A DNA stretch of 64,000 nt. It comes from Symbiodinium natans. Taxonomy: Eukaryota > Sar > Dinophyceae > Suessiales > Symbiodiniaceae. Location: assembly GCA_905221605.1 (NCBI GenBank), contig CAJNDS010001469.1, forward strand, positions 618,501 to 682,500, written 5' to 3'. Positions 43,763-55,600 of this stretch are shown here, piece by piece. The stretch's first letter is position 1. Every line of letters begins with the position of its first letter. The notes beneath the pieces are model-generated. The model saw nothing but the letters and a program-made list of their open reading frames with translations, did not search any database and had not been told where the DNA came from. A program made the position numbers and the translations under genes.

Positions 43763-44426
43763 TATGCTGAAACAAACATGTTATTAGACCCAGTGCTGGG
43801 CAGAAGCGGATGCAAGCAAGACAGGGCTTAGTTTAGGACACGTCGAAAGTGCGAAGTAGTGCAAAAAAAACCCACAAATACCAGTGCAGTCTACGGATGC
43901 CCAAAAAATTGCTGGATAGTTTTGGATAAAAATTGCGGGGATGAGGTGATGGGCGAAACCCAGGAAACATCGGTATTTACAGGGGATTCTGAGGGCAACA
44001 GAGCTAAACTGCCGAAAACGCGTGGGTCTGTTATGGTCCCGCCTAGCCCTAAACCCTTGAATGAGGGGCTACAGCTGCCAAGAACTTGCGATGTAGGTAC
44101 CAGAGTAGGCCTCGATTCCCTTTTTGTGGGTGTTTTGGGTTCCCATTGAAGTGTTGGAAGTACAGTGTTAAGTTGTATCGACGCAACCCATGACATTGGC
44201 TGAGGACCCGAAACCCTAAGGCCCTGAAGCCTCCCCCTACATTGGCTGGAAAAACGATCCGAAACCCTACGGCCCTGAAGCCATTTTGTCTTGGACCCAA
44301 CATAGTCCCAAAACCTTCAGAATCTTGCGAGCTGGCCATCTAAACACCCTCAACCCTAAAACCTAAACCCTAAATCCTAAACCCTAAACCCTAAACCCTA
44401 AATCATAAGCCCTCAACCCTCAACAG

Positions 44427-44546
44427 CCTACGATGGGCAGCCCACAAGGCGGCATGGGGCGCCAAGTGTCGGGACCTCCTGCTCCGGTCGGAGGTGGGAT
44501 TTTGATTTCCCAAAATGGCGACCCCAACAGCTCATCCTTTTTTTGA
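44427..44546 (+). CDS. Candidate terminal exon, Gly/Pro-rich tail
   Basis: PTMGSPQGGMGRQVSGPPAP then VGGGILISQNGDPNSSSFF and a TGA at 44544, after a caacag acceptor preceded by CCCTAAA. It looks like a low-complexity C-terminus. Confidence 0.5.
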   Translation, partial: PTMGSPQGGMGRQVSGPPAPVGGGILISQNGDPNSSSFF

Positions 44547-45711
44547 GGGTTTAGGGTTTAGGGTTTAGGGCTACTAGGACCCAGAGTAGGCCCGCCTCCT
44601 TTAAACTAAAGGGGGCACCCTGTTTCTTGCCAGGTTACTCCGAGCCCTAGCCTTCTATCTGTAATTTAATGGGCCCGAAAAATGGTCCCTTACCTCCTTC
44701 AAAAGGGTCCTGAAGCATGGGCCCTTGAGTTGTATAGGGAATATAAGGGGCGCATATGCGCCCGCACTCCCGATGAACCACAGCGGGGAGAAGGTTAAAC
44801 CCGAAACCTTAACCGTTTTAAGCCTGAACCCTGAAGAGTAAACCCAGCACGAACCACAGTAGGGGGAGAGGGGAAACCGTGAACCTACCATTACCCCAAA
44901 CCTTGAACCTTAAACTGGGTGAGAGCGAAATCCTGAACTCTACAGCCTAACCCTAAACCCTAAAGCCATGAACCACAGACCATGAGAGGGGCGAGGGGGA
45001 GGGGGGGGGGAGGGGAAGGGGGCGGGGCAGGGGAAGGGGGGTGACTCGCATGTAAGGTCCCCTGCAGGGCCCATACAAAGGAGGCAGCCCGTACCGAAGG
45101 GAGCACGCACCCTAAAGCTTCCTTAAAGTCGTATCCCTGAGGATCCATGTACCTCTCTGTATATACTTGGGCCTTGAAGGGAGGGCGTCCTATATAGTAG
45201 CTATAAGGCCCAGTATATACTATACAGGCACATGGATCCTTAGATCTCCTAACTTACGATAGTATACGAATCCCGAAGCAGGACAATTTTGAACCTCAAC
45301 CTCTATATCCCAAATTATGCATGTGTGGCTTGGTTCAAGTGTGGGCGCGCGACTTGCTAGTCTGACCTGACCGCCCCGAATCCATGCCTCCTTCGTCCCG
45401 GCGTGGGAGACGAACTCCTGAAATAACGCAGGCCGCAGGATCAGTTAGGATGCCCGGTAGTGCCTTAATCCCATTTTTTGGGGGTTAGGTTTCATTATCA
45501 AACCTCTTCACCTTGAACCCTAAACCCCAAAACCCTGCACCCCAAATCCTAAACCCTAACCCCTACCCAAAGGCTCCTATGTAGTACCTTTTTGGGGTAG
45601 CATACTAGTATTCCCTATAACTAACCCAAAAAGGAACTACTTTGGAGTCTTTGGGTAAACCAAACACTAAACCCTAAACCCTAAACCCTAAACCGTTTCA
45701 TAAGCTTGCAG

Positions 45712-45798
45712 GTGGCATTGGCCGCCAAGTCACGCCTTTACCGCCGGCAGATACCGAGGTTCAGGCAGCCCTCGCACTTTGGGCTTCTCTTATTCTGG
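45712..45798 (+). CDS. Candidate exon
   Basis: 29 codons (VALAAKSRLYRRQIPRFRQP; SHFGLLLFW) from a ttgcag acceptor with AG|G to a GC donor at the edge of a family-H element. Confidence 0.55.
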
Positions 45799-45909
45799 GC
45801 TTTGGAGTACTGTACTTTAATACTTTTTTTGGTTCTGGGTTCCTATTATAGCTACTTATACCTAAAAAGTATATACTTTTTTCCAGGGTCTACTCCAAAG
45901 GTAGGTATT
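45798..45909. mobile_element. Family-H inverted-repeat element
   Basis: Ends CTTTGGAGTACTGTACTTT / TCTACTCCAAAG; the interior contains GGTTCTGGGTTCCTATTATA. A second copy is at about 25650-25756. Confidence 0.7.
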
Positions 45910-46065
45910 ATTTGCTTACAAGGACCCCCCCCAAAAAAATAAAAGATAAAAGATATCGCCTATTTTGCGCTAGACGTAAGAAAAGGTTTTTAATTTTTGT
46001 TGGGGGGTTACTTTAGCAACTAGAAGTTTAGGGTTTACGAGTTTAGGGTTTCTTGGGTTCGAGCG

Positions 46066-46131
46066 GCTGCAGCTTGGTTTAACCGGAGACTTTGTGTATA
46101 TGTCCAGTGTTTCTCCTCTCATGCCTGGCTT
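46066..46131 (+). CDS. Candidate exon
   Basis: LGLTGDFVYMSSVSPLMPGF then TGA, after a gctgcag acceptor. The TGA may be part of a GA donor. Confidence 0.45.
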
Positions 46132-46140
46132 CTGAGGGTT

Positions 46141-46258
46141 GGGTTTAGGGTTTAGGGTTTAGGGTTTAGGGTTTAGGGTTTAGGGTTTAGGGTTTAGGGT
46201 TTAGGGTTTAGGGTTTAGGGTTTAGGGTTTAGGGTTTAGGGTTTAGGGTTTAGGGTTT
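46141..46258 (+). repeat. Longest perfect TTTAGGG array
   Basis: About 17 uninterrupted heptamers between two coding-like blocks (46066-46131 and 46275-46459). Confidence 0.95.
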
Positions 46259-46274
46259 GTACTGCTAGCTCCAG

Positions 46275-46459
46275 GGGGCGTCTGGAACAATGCAAATCCT
46301 ACTGTGCATGAGGGTGTTCCGAAGAGCGCAGAGATACAAGCGAGCAGACTCTTCCATGAGCAGCTTTAGGGTCTGACGGCTAGAACAGCATACAGCACCG
46401 CTTCTTGTTCCGTGTTTGACCAAATTTCGTCGGCACTTGCATAAGCGCCTTCTTCTGAC
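46275..46459 (+). CDS. Coding-like block, frames unresolved
   Basis: Several frames are open: GVWNNANPTVHEGVPKSAEI in the first half, and HTAPLLVPCLTKFRRHLHKR (46389-46459, acceptor aacag, donor gtaagc) in the second. The minus strand also has a 96-codon frame. The 46389-46459 exon has the best splice sites. Confidence 0.4.
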
Positions 46460-46941
46460 GTAAGCCCGGAGGACTCTGCCATTCCTAGGGGCCTGCGTAC
46501 CTCTGTGGCATGTGTTTATAAGGCCCCGACAGCTGCTATATAGGATTTCCTCCAAGTCTCAAGTATTGATTCTACAGGTGTTTCCGACAATAGGGGACCC
46601 CCCAATTATCATAAGGCCCGCAAAAAGAGTAAGGTAGCCCCTAATCTCGGAAGCCACCATATAGGTAGTCTTGTAGGGACTGTACCTGGAGATTCATGGT
46701 ACTTATTAACCAATTATGACTGTACTTATAACTGTGCTGATAACTATATTAGGGCACTTAGGGGGCTTATAAGTGGGTTATAAGTACAGTGATAATTGGT
46801 TAGTAAAGGTTAGTAAGTACCATGAACCTGCAAGTATTAAACCCTAAACCCTAACCCCTAACCCCTAAACCCTAAGCCCGAAACCCGAAACCCGAAACCC
46901 GAAACCCTAAACCCTAAACCCTAAACCCAACGCAAAATCAG

Positions 46942-47050
46942 GCGAGCTCGCCACAAAAAACGCTTCGGCTGTCCCCGTCCTTCCTTGATGCGATGGCCGA
47001 CGATGAGCTCGAGGAGACAGTTCCCATCAGGAGCGATGACGGCGGGCTGG
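46942..47050 (+). CDS. Candidate exon, acidic
   Basis: ASSPQKTLRLSPSFLDAMAD then DELEETVPIRSDDGGL, with CCCTAAA and an aatcag acceptor before it and a GTTCTGGG/TTTAGGG run at its donor. Confidence 0.6.
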
Positions 47051-47552
47051 GTTCTGGGTTTTGGGTTTTGGGTTTAGGGTTTCAGGTTTAGGGTTTAGGG
47101 TTTAGGGTTAGGGTTCAGGGTTCAGGGTTTAGGGTTTAGGGTTTAGGGTTTAGGGTTTAGGGTTTAGGGTTTAGGGTTTAGGGTTTAGGGTTTAGGGTTT
47201 AGGGTTTAGGGTTTAGGGTTTAGGGTTTAGGGTTTAGGGCTCAAAAAAAGGGGTTTAGGGTTTAGGGTTCGGCGGGATGTATAGCAAGATTCATGTTTCA
47301 TATAGGCTTCTTGTTGCGCATTGATTGGAGCCCGTGTGCGCATGGCCCCAGTTGGTTTAGGCAGAGTCTCGATTCAAAAAGGAGGGGGGGGGTTACGTCT
47401 GCAAATAGTCCTTTGGGGCTAGAGTTTAGGGGGCGCCCAGGGGCTTTCAGGCCTTTTTGTGACATGTTTCGTAGGCACGCCGTGAACAAAGTTTGAAGAT
47501 CAAGTGCTATTTGCCTTTTGAAACACGTACTTGGGGGTTCGGGTTCTATCAG

Positions 47553-47639
47553 GAAACCTTTGACCCGTCTTTAGTAGACGCCACTCTGCCAGGAGCAATT
47601 CCAAATCCAAGAGCAACTTTGATGCGAGTTCTGTCGCCG
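47553..47639 (+). CDS. Candidate exon
   Basis: 29 codons, ETFDPSLVDATLPGAIPNPR ATLMRVLSP, from a atcag acceptor with AG|G to a gtagcg donor, phase 0 to 0. Confidence 0.6.
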
Positions 47640-48021
47640 GTAGCGGTTTAGACTTTATTCTGAGGGTTTTTGACTTAGTGTCTTGAGTTGTTTCTTGGAT
47701 TCCGTTTTTAGGGTTTATAGGGTTTCGGGTTTAGGGTTTTCGGGGGGGGGGGGGGGGGGGCGGGGCTTGCGGACGGATTTTCACGCTTGAGTCTGGAAGG
47801 TGCCCCACAAAGCGAAGAAAAATCGGGTTTGCGAGGGACTGCGGCAGTCTTTGGCACTTGTGTTCATGGGTTCCCATACTACCCTCCTCTATACTACCCC
47901 CCCCCCTAGGTTTCCCCCACAACTAAGGCTATTTCGGGAGAATTAGAAGCCTATGGTTTTTTTCATTTTCTTCTGTCAGGGGGGAGGGGGGAACCTCGGG
48001 GGAATAATAAACCATGATGTG

Positions 48022-48096
48022 AACTTCGGCAAGCTCTGGCGCTACGTTCTCCTTTCCGCCCGCCTAGTGCAGCACACAAGAACTTTGTCATGATGT
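48022..48096 (+). CDS. Candidate exon
   Basis: NFGKLWRYVLLSARLVQHTR TLS followed by TGA. Splice sites unclear. It lies between two inverted-repeat elements. Confidence 0.35.
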
Positions 48097-48710
48097 GGCA
48101 CCCTAAAGTTGCATGTACCTTCATCCTACATACTGGACTTTAACTATATCCCCTTTGGGAATGATTTTTTGTTCATATAAAAACCCAAGAGGATATTAAG
48201 CATATTATGTTTATTAAGGTTCTTAGGGGAGTATAGCTAAAAGGGGTTCCTATATCCTCGCTTTTGGGCCCCATCGCATGCCATGTAGGTACGTGGCCCC
48301 TTACTTGAAGGTTCATGGTACTTACTAACCAATTATAACTGTACTTATAACCCTACTTATAATACCCCTTAAGGGCCTTATAGGGGTTATCCCAATTATA
48401 CGTAGGGTTATAAGCCCAGTTATAATTGGTTAGTAAGTACCATGAACCTTCGAGTAGGGGCAAGGTAAAGAATGTGCCGCTCAGGCTCGCATGGCGAATC
48501 AAGCTCGAGCAAGGTGCGACCCCGACGTTCCCCCAAAGAGCCCAACACCCCTTAGTTACGGAATATACTGTCGTTTAGGGTTTAGGGTTTGGGGTTTAGG
48601 GTTTAGGGTTTAGGGTGAGGGATCCTGAATATGATCTCAGGTTGTTGGGCTCTCTGCTGCTGTACTCCAGAACCGCTCCAGAAACCCTAAACCCTAAACA
48701 CCATCCGAAG

Positions 48711-48752
48711 TTCGCCTGCCGGAAGAACCTCGGCTTCGTCATAAGGCATAAG
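48711..48752 (+). CDS. Candidate exon
   Basis: FACRKNLGFVIRHK between a cgaag acceptor and gtcctt donor, phase 0 to 0. Confidence 0.45.
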
Positions 48753-49147
48753 GTCCTTAAGGGACTGGAGGGGTTCAAAAGGGAAAGCAGAGGTTCCCTA
48801 ACACTCCCCACAACTCCCTAAAAGGCTCCCCAAGCTTCCCTAAGGTTCGCTAGGTACCGAGCCTCGAGGGATCACGACTCACACCCCTAAGGCAGCATCC
48901 CTCAGATCTCTTTCCCAACTGGAAGGGTGCAACCTTACGGGTCCGAGGCACAACCCTAGATACCCCCCAATCCTAAACCCTCAGCCCTGAGCGACCAAAC
49001 CCTAAACCCTATACCCTAAATTTTGGTTCTAAACCCTAAACCCTCAACCCTAAACCTAGACCCTAAACCCTAAACCCTCCCTTTCAGGACCCTATTAAGA
49101 TAAAGACAGCCCCAGCTTTCAGAAGTAAGCGCAGCCGCGCAGCCCAG

Positions 49148-49355
49148 GATGCCCAGTGGTGACCTTATTCCCCTTTTTCTCCCCTGGTTCTTAGTGTAGG
49201 GTTTAGGGTTTAGGGTTTAGGGCTTAGGGTTTAGGGTTTAGGGTTTAGGGAATCACGGAATGAGGGAATTAGGGCCCCATATGTACCCTTGAAGGGATTC
49301 TTCAGGGTACCTCATTCCCTCATTCCCTACTAGGAACCAGCCAGTTGGTTGTTTT

Positions 49356-49386
<31 letters not shown>

Positions 49387-49466
49387 CTTAGGCTCCCTTA
49401 TCAGCCCCTCTAAGCAAAAAAAAACATGGCACCCTGTTTTAACTTCTAGGCTTCTGGGCAACCTAG
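49148..49466. mobile_element. Family-B element containing family K containing a TTTAGGG tract
   Basis: Family-B ends at GATGCCCAGTGG (49148) and GGGCAACCTAG (49466). Inside is family K (49184-49344; ends CTGGTTCTTAGT / ACTAGGAACCAGCCAG, core AATGAGGGAATTAGG). Inside K is a TTTAGGG tract (49196-49250). A clean K copy is at 59641-59752. Confidence 0.8.
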
Positions 49467-49617
49467 CTAAACCCAAAAAAACCCTTAGACAACCTGGAAA
49501 CCATGAAACCCTAAACCCTAAACCCTAAACCCTAAACCCTAAACCCTAAACCCTAAACCCTAAACCCTAAACCCTAAACCCTAAACCCTAAACCCTAAAC
49601 CCTAAACCCTACCTCAG

Positions 49618-49707
49618 GTTCTCCTGAGGACGAGATCCGATACGGACGGGCTGGCCGATGATGAGCAGGGACGGGCGTCACCTAAGAGGACCCTCGATGC
49701 CCTGTGG
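49618..49707 (+). CDS. Candidate exon
   Basis: 30 codons, VLLRTRSDTDGLADDEQGRA SPKRTLDALW, with a ctcag acceptor at the end of a 110-bp CCCTAAA array and a gtgtta donor at the start of a TTTAGGG array. A textbook case of the converging-repeat pattern. Confidence 0.65.
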
Positions 49708-50719
49708 GTGTTAGTGTTTAGGGTTTAGGGTTTAGGGTTTAGGGTTTAGGGTTTAGGGTTTAGGGTTTAGGGTTTAGGTTAGGGGCATGTTGAGGGACTG
49801 CTTGGAGGAGCATTGGGCTTAGCAAGCAGTTGTAACCCCAGAAACCCTAAACCCTAAACCCGCTTATGACAGAGGTTGGGCGATCCCAATGATGGGTCTT
49901 AGGGCACCCATGTCCCCCCCCACATTTTGCGAAGTAAGTCCCCGAATGCCCAGAGCAGCTCCAGCAACTCGAGTCTCTCGTGTTTGTTTCTTTGTTCAGG
50001 ATGGAGTTTAGGGTTTAGGGTTTAGGGTTTAAAAAAAGGGTTTGGGGTTTAGTGTTTGGGGGTCTTTCCTGAATTCGGGGGTTGACTTGGCAGGAGTCCC
50101 AGCAAGCTTGTCTGCGTCTGGGTTCAAAAGGAACTCTGTCAGGTGGGATGATTTGACACTGGAGGTTTAGAGGCTCAGAGGTTATGATGTGTGGGCACAC
50201 TGGACAGTCCCTAAACCGTATACACAACACCTACATTGAGCAATGTGGGGCCTTATGACAGTTCTGCCAGGACAGCCCAGCGCGCAGGCCAGTCAGGGTC
50301 GCTTGAACTTTCAGGGCTTAGGGTAGTTGTAAGCCCTTTTTTGCCCTTATAAGGAAGAATGTTGTTTTTGTTTTTTTTTTTTTTTGGGGGGGGGGGCTCT
50401 CAAGCATGTAGTAGCATAGAAGTACAGCTGTTCTCAACAGACACCCAAAGAGTCCTGTATACCCGTTACTTGCAGGAAAATTGCAATAGGGATCCTTATC
50501 ATGACTTAAGGTATACCCTAAACCCTAAACCCAAAACCCTAACGCGTGTAGTCCTTAACTACGGGGTATTGGGCTCTCTGGATACATCCGCCTCACGCTT
50601 CCAAGAGTGGCAAAAGAAGCTACGTCTGAGCCCACGGTTTAGGGTTTAGGGTTTAGGGTTTAGGGTCTAGGGTCTAGGGTTTAGGGTTTAGGGTTTAGGG
50701 TTTTCCGCATTGTAGTCAG

Positions 50720-50830
50720 GCCGCTTCGTCAGGCACTCAAAAAGCGAAACGATCTCCCATTGCGCGGCAGCCTGAGGGCAGCCCCCCCTTATCCCACCAG
50801 TCATCCCAGACACCTTTGCTTCAGCGTTGA
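50720..50830 (+). CDS. Candidate terminal exon
   Basis: 36 codons, AASSGTQKAKRSPIARQPEG then SPPLSHQSSQTPLLQR, ending in TGA at 50828, after a gtcag acceptor. Ser/Pro-rich, like a disordered tail. Confidence 0.5.
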   Translation, partial: AASSGTQKAKRSPIARQPEGSPPLSHQSSQTPLLQR

Positions 50831-51115
50831 GGGCTTTAGGCTTTACCCTGAGCCCTAAACCCGAAACCCTAGGGTTTAGGGCTTAGGCTTTACCCTGAAC
50901 CCTAAACCCTAAATCCTAGGGTTTCGGGCTTAGCTCAAGCCTCTGGTGCAAAAGGTGGCGTCGCAAGCCGACTTCACCAGCGGGCAAAGGTTCATGGGAT
51001 GAAGCTTTTGAAGATGGCTGCTTGGTGTCAGGCGAATCATTCCACCCCCACCCCCCCCCCTGGGGTTTAGGGTTTAGGGTTTCGGGTTTAGGGTTTTGGG
51101 TTTCGGGCCCCCCCC

Positions 51116-51990
51116 CCCGCCCCCCAAGCCACGCTACATCTTAGGGGCAGGGTAGTTAACCTTTATAACCTTTTTGGGCAAAGTTAACCTTTTTGCTAGG
51201 GTATTCTGCCCCTAAGGCATGCTTCTATTTGTGGGAAGACTTTTGCAAGGGTTTTTCTTCATGACTATGTGCAGTAGTTAGCTTCGGCCCTGTCGAAGCT
51301 GTCCAGCAGTCATGCTCTGAAGTTTTGCTAAACCCGGCTACACCCAGAATTGCCTAAACCACCTAAGCATAATTAGAAAGAACCGGTGTGAAAGAGAAGC
51401 CTCATCGTGAAGACCTGCAGGTTTGCACCTGATTTTGGTTCAGGTTTTGGCCACACCCTGCGAGACTACGATCTTGTAACGTTCACGTTCTTCTTGGTAG
51501 GCCGTAGGTCTCCAAAACGAGCGAGCAGTTTCACGCAATCAGCTGAATTTGACCCGTAGCCGCATACCGAAACCCTCGAGTTGCAGTGAGGACTGTGATA
51601 AGGTTGTCGCAGACTCTTGGCTCTGATGGCACGAGCTAATTTGGAGTAAGCTGGCGAAGGGTTATTCGGATTTGCGTCCACGTGTTCAGGATTTGGACTT
51701 TCGTTGTTAGGTTTCGTGGGTCCATTGCTTGCGGGCCTGACTAGAGCGCGGATTTTGTTTTCTGTTTGTGCGTTTTGCTTTTGCTCTTGAGGATGGTTGC
51801 ATTTAATCTTTGCGATTAGTGCTTATTCAGCATGAGTGTTCTTTGATCTGCTCTGACGAAAGCTAAACTCGGAACTTGCTTACATGGGTGAGGGGTTTCA
51901 TATGGCTTTTGAGTGTATGTACTAGAGTGCTCCTCACCTCACAAAATTTGACGAGTGTGCATATTATGTGTCCTGTTTCAAGCCCTAAGA
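51116..51990. other. Stretch nearly free of telomere-like repeats
   Basis: About 870 bp with no TTTAGGG tract, unlike its surroundings. No clear exon; a minus-strand frame of 71 codons at 51466-51681 has no supporting splice signals. It lies between the candidate terminal exon at 50830 and the kinase exons, so it may be an intergenic or promoter region. Confidence 0.3.
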
Positions 51991-52551
51991 TAAACCCTAC
52001 TGCATATCCTAAGGGTCCTAAATAGGGAAGACTCGGGCCTTAGAGAACTTCCTATGCAGGGACCTTGAGGACCAATTTGTTCTGCAAAAATGAGGTATGT
52101 GGACCTTTAGACGTTAGGGTTTACCAGACCCTAAACCCGAAACTAGTGCACAGGGACCCAAGGTATGCCCCTATTCCCCTCCTCTTTTAGGGTTCAGGTT
52201 CCCTTATAAGTTCTCCTCCTCATTTAGGGTTCAGGTTCCCTCATAAGCCACAATAAGGCCAAAAGGAGTGCTCTTTTACTCCTAGGTCACCCTAAAATCT
52301 GAACCCTAGGCCCTGTTATTCCCAGGGCAGATGAAGCCCTAGACCTCGGATATTCCCACTTATACTAGCAGTCCTGAATCAGCACCCCCCTACTATAATC
52401 CCTCTTAAGGAGCTGTTAGTATAAGGGGGGAACATCCCAACCCTAAACCCTAAACCCTAAACCCTAAACCCTAAACCCTAAACCCCTTTTTCCTCCCAAA
52501 AAATAGGTTATCAGGCCCCTAAACCGAAACCCCGAACCCTGGCTGAGTGAG

Positions 52552-52620
52552 GAGACGACCGAAACCTTCGTCGATGCCGCGGAGAAGTACGATGTGCTGG
52601 AGCAGCTCCTGGGGCCGAAT
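52552..52620 (+). CDS. Gene 4 candidate upstream exon
   Basis: ETTETFVDAAEKYDVLEQLL after a gtgag acceptor with AG|G. It ends at a GC donor near 52617 or runs on in frame. KYDVLEQLLG resembles the beta-1 start of a kinase domain, but the next exon does not supply a clear glycine loop. Confidence 0.5.
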
Positions 52621-55600
52621 CATGAGGAGTGGCAGGAAGACCAGGGACATCTGTTGAACCCTAAACCCTACACCCTAAACCCTAAACGCTAAACCCTAAA
52701 CCCTAAACCCTAAACCTGCAGGGCGCTTCTGACAAGGGCCGAGGCATTGTTTGGACAGGAGAACGCCGGGCCTGCTGGAAGTTGGCTCGTCATCGACACG
52801 ACACGCCAACCCTTCCTGCCATGCATGTGGGTCTTGGATCTTTGTGAATATGGGTTTGTCTTCTTTGTTTTCTAAGGCGGGAAGGCATGGGTTGGCGTGG
52901 GATCTTGGCATTTCGTAGATTTGGGCTCTGAAGTTTGTAGACAGCAATCCCTCTTCAGTTGCCCCGTGGAGCATTGCTAGACGGGTGGCAAAAACAAAAC
53001 CTGCATGTTGGTGGTAGGTTCGTATCTAGGATAGACGCAAGCCCAGGAGTGTTTTGCACTGTCTCGATGGCCGTTTGAGTCTGGATCCCTTCTTTGAATT
53101 TGGGTTGATAGGGTTTCGGGTTTGAAGTTGTACGACCCCAAATCAGCCCAATACCCTTGAATGAAAATTTTTACCTTTGATAATCTTAAATCTTAAGGGC
53201 AGCAATCCAATTTTCAGGTAACATCTTATGGGCTCTTTGGGAATGCTGCTGACCCCGAGCCCCCAAGGATTGGCAGAGGAAGCGCAGCGGTTGTGAAGAA
53301 GGCTGTGCGGAAGCAGGACTTCCTCCGTATACGTTTAGCTTGAGGGCTGAAACTCCCCAAGTAACCCTAAACCCTAAACCCCAAACCCTAAACCCCAAGC
53401 CCTAAACCCTGAACCATAAAATCTCCAAGCTGGAGCCGGACATTTTCGATGCTGAGCTTTGGTTGTAGGCTTAGGGGGGTTCTCTCGAAGGCCAGTTGAA
53501 CCGTTAACAAATTCTGGTTCTGATAAGTTTTCAGGATTTTGGGGGTACATTACTGAGACTCCTAGCTTTGGGAACGACCAGATAAAGCGATCAGCGGTAT
53601 CCTCATGAAGGGTACTTTTGGGTCTAGGAGGGTCTCAATGCCATCACCCCATTTCCTCGCGGAGACATAAGATGAACAGCCCTAATGGATGTTACCCTAG
53701 GCCCTAAGGATCCATGTACCTATATGGTATATACTTGGGCCTTGAAGGGGGTTCCTACACAGTAGCTTTAAGGGCCCAAGTAGACTTGGAGGTTCATGGT
53801 ACTTATTAATCCATTATCACTGTACCCACAACTGTACTTGAAACCAGATGAGGGCACTTAAGGGGCATATACGTGGGTTATAAGTACAGTGAACCTCCAA
53901 CTATACCGTTTAGGTACATGGATCCTTCGGGAGAAGGGGAGTCCAGTCTTCACCCTAAACCCTAAACCCTAAACCCTAAACCCTAAACCCTAAACCCTAA
54001 ACCCTAAACCCTTCCAGTCTTCACCTTTCTTTAGAAGGACGGCCTCGTCGTTGCACTCAAGATTGCTGGCCGAGCGCTCAGAGCCCATGCCGCCACTTTC
54101 CACCTCCGCTGTTGCGTGGGGGTTTAGGGTTTAGGGTTTAGGGTTTTGGGTTTAGGGTTTAGGGTTTAGGGATTAGGGGTTGTGTTTTGAAGTGTAGACT
54201 TGGCTTGCCTTTGTTAGGCTCCCCGCATACAGCAGGTTTCCGCCGGCGATGACTCTGTCTTGTTTTCTGCGGCCGGCGGGAAAAGCAACTGTTTCCCTCC
54301 ACGGCGCCAGCCGAGTTTGCAGCGTTTCCCTTGTAAGCGGTCGGGAATCTGGTGTAAGCCCCCACACTTGCGACTGCTTGGGCCCGTGTGAACCAAAAAA
54401 ATCCCTAAACCCCAAACCCTAAACCCCAAACCCTAAACCCTAAACCCTAAACCCTAAACCCTAACCCTAAACCCCAGCTCCAAACCCGGAGCCTCGGCAA
54501 ACCTTTGGAAGTTCAGACCCGGAGCCCCATCCAACCGGATGTGGGCTTCAGGGTTTTGGTGGATTTTCGGGCTGACAACCCCAAGGTCGTGTTGAGAAGA
54601 TTCATCACGGGAACACCCTAAGCCCTAAGCCCTAAGAACCCTAAGAACCCTAAGAACCCTAAGAACCCTAAGCCCTAAGAACCCTAAGTCCCTAAGAACC
54701 CTAAGCCCTAAGAACCCTAAGCCCTAAGAACCCTAAGCCCTAAGAAGCCCAAGAGCCCTAAGAACCCTAAGCCCTGAGAACCCTAAGCCCTAAGAGCCCT
54801 AAGAACCGTAAGCCCTAAGAACCCTAAGCCCTAAGAAGCCGAAGAACCCTAAGAACCCTAAGTCCCAGGCTCCAAGGACACCTTTGCCTTGGCCGAGGGG
54901 GAATATCGGATGCTGCAGCCCTTGGCCTTATAAACAGAGCCTAGAGGGGTTTAGGGTTTAGGATTTGGGGTTTAGGGTTTAGGGTTTGGGGTTTAGGGTT
55001 TGGGGTTTAGGGTTTAGGGTGTTGGATTTTTGGTTTAAGGGTTTCCGGGTTTAAGGTTTAGGGGAGGTATTTCGGCCTGAGTTGACCAGACGGATTTTCC
55101 CTTTGGGATCTTATGGGAGAATCCTACCCCCCCACGAGTCGTCAGGCGTTGTCGCTTTTGGTCCCAGCTCCCTGTGTCAACTGGGAACCTGTAGTATCTT
55201 ACAGATGGGCAGGGGCGGTCAAGGAAGCGCAGATCGAAATGCAAGGATGCCCCCATGCCCTTGAAAGACCTTGACGGCTTGACTCATTAGGGTATGGCCC
55301 GAATCAACTTGACTGCACAAGCCTGTCAAAACCTTTCAACCTCCAAACCCCTCAAGGGCCCCAAACACTAAACCTTACCCAAAGGCTCCTATGTAGCACC
55401 TTTTTGGGGAAGTATACTAGAATCCTCTCTTACCTAACCCAAAAAGGAACTACATTGGAGCCTCTGGGTAAACCCTAAGCCCCCTTAAGGTCCATTAAGC
55501 ACCCGCACATCATTCGCGCGCTGGACTTTTTCACCACGTCCGTCAGCGCAATCATGGTGCGGGGCTTCCACCCTTTTAACTGCCTTACCCACCGAGCCCA

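Noticed and set aside
46265-46555. 96-codon minus-strand frame
   Set aside because: The + strand in the same place has exons with good acceptor and donor sites, and all other exons are on +.
51545-51562. Spliced-leader relic (CCGTAGCC at 51550)
   Set aside because: Only eight bases match the dinoflagellate leader; the rest does not.
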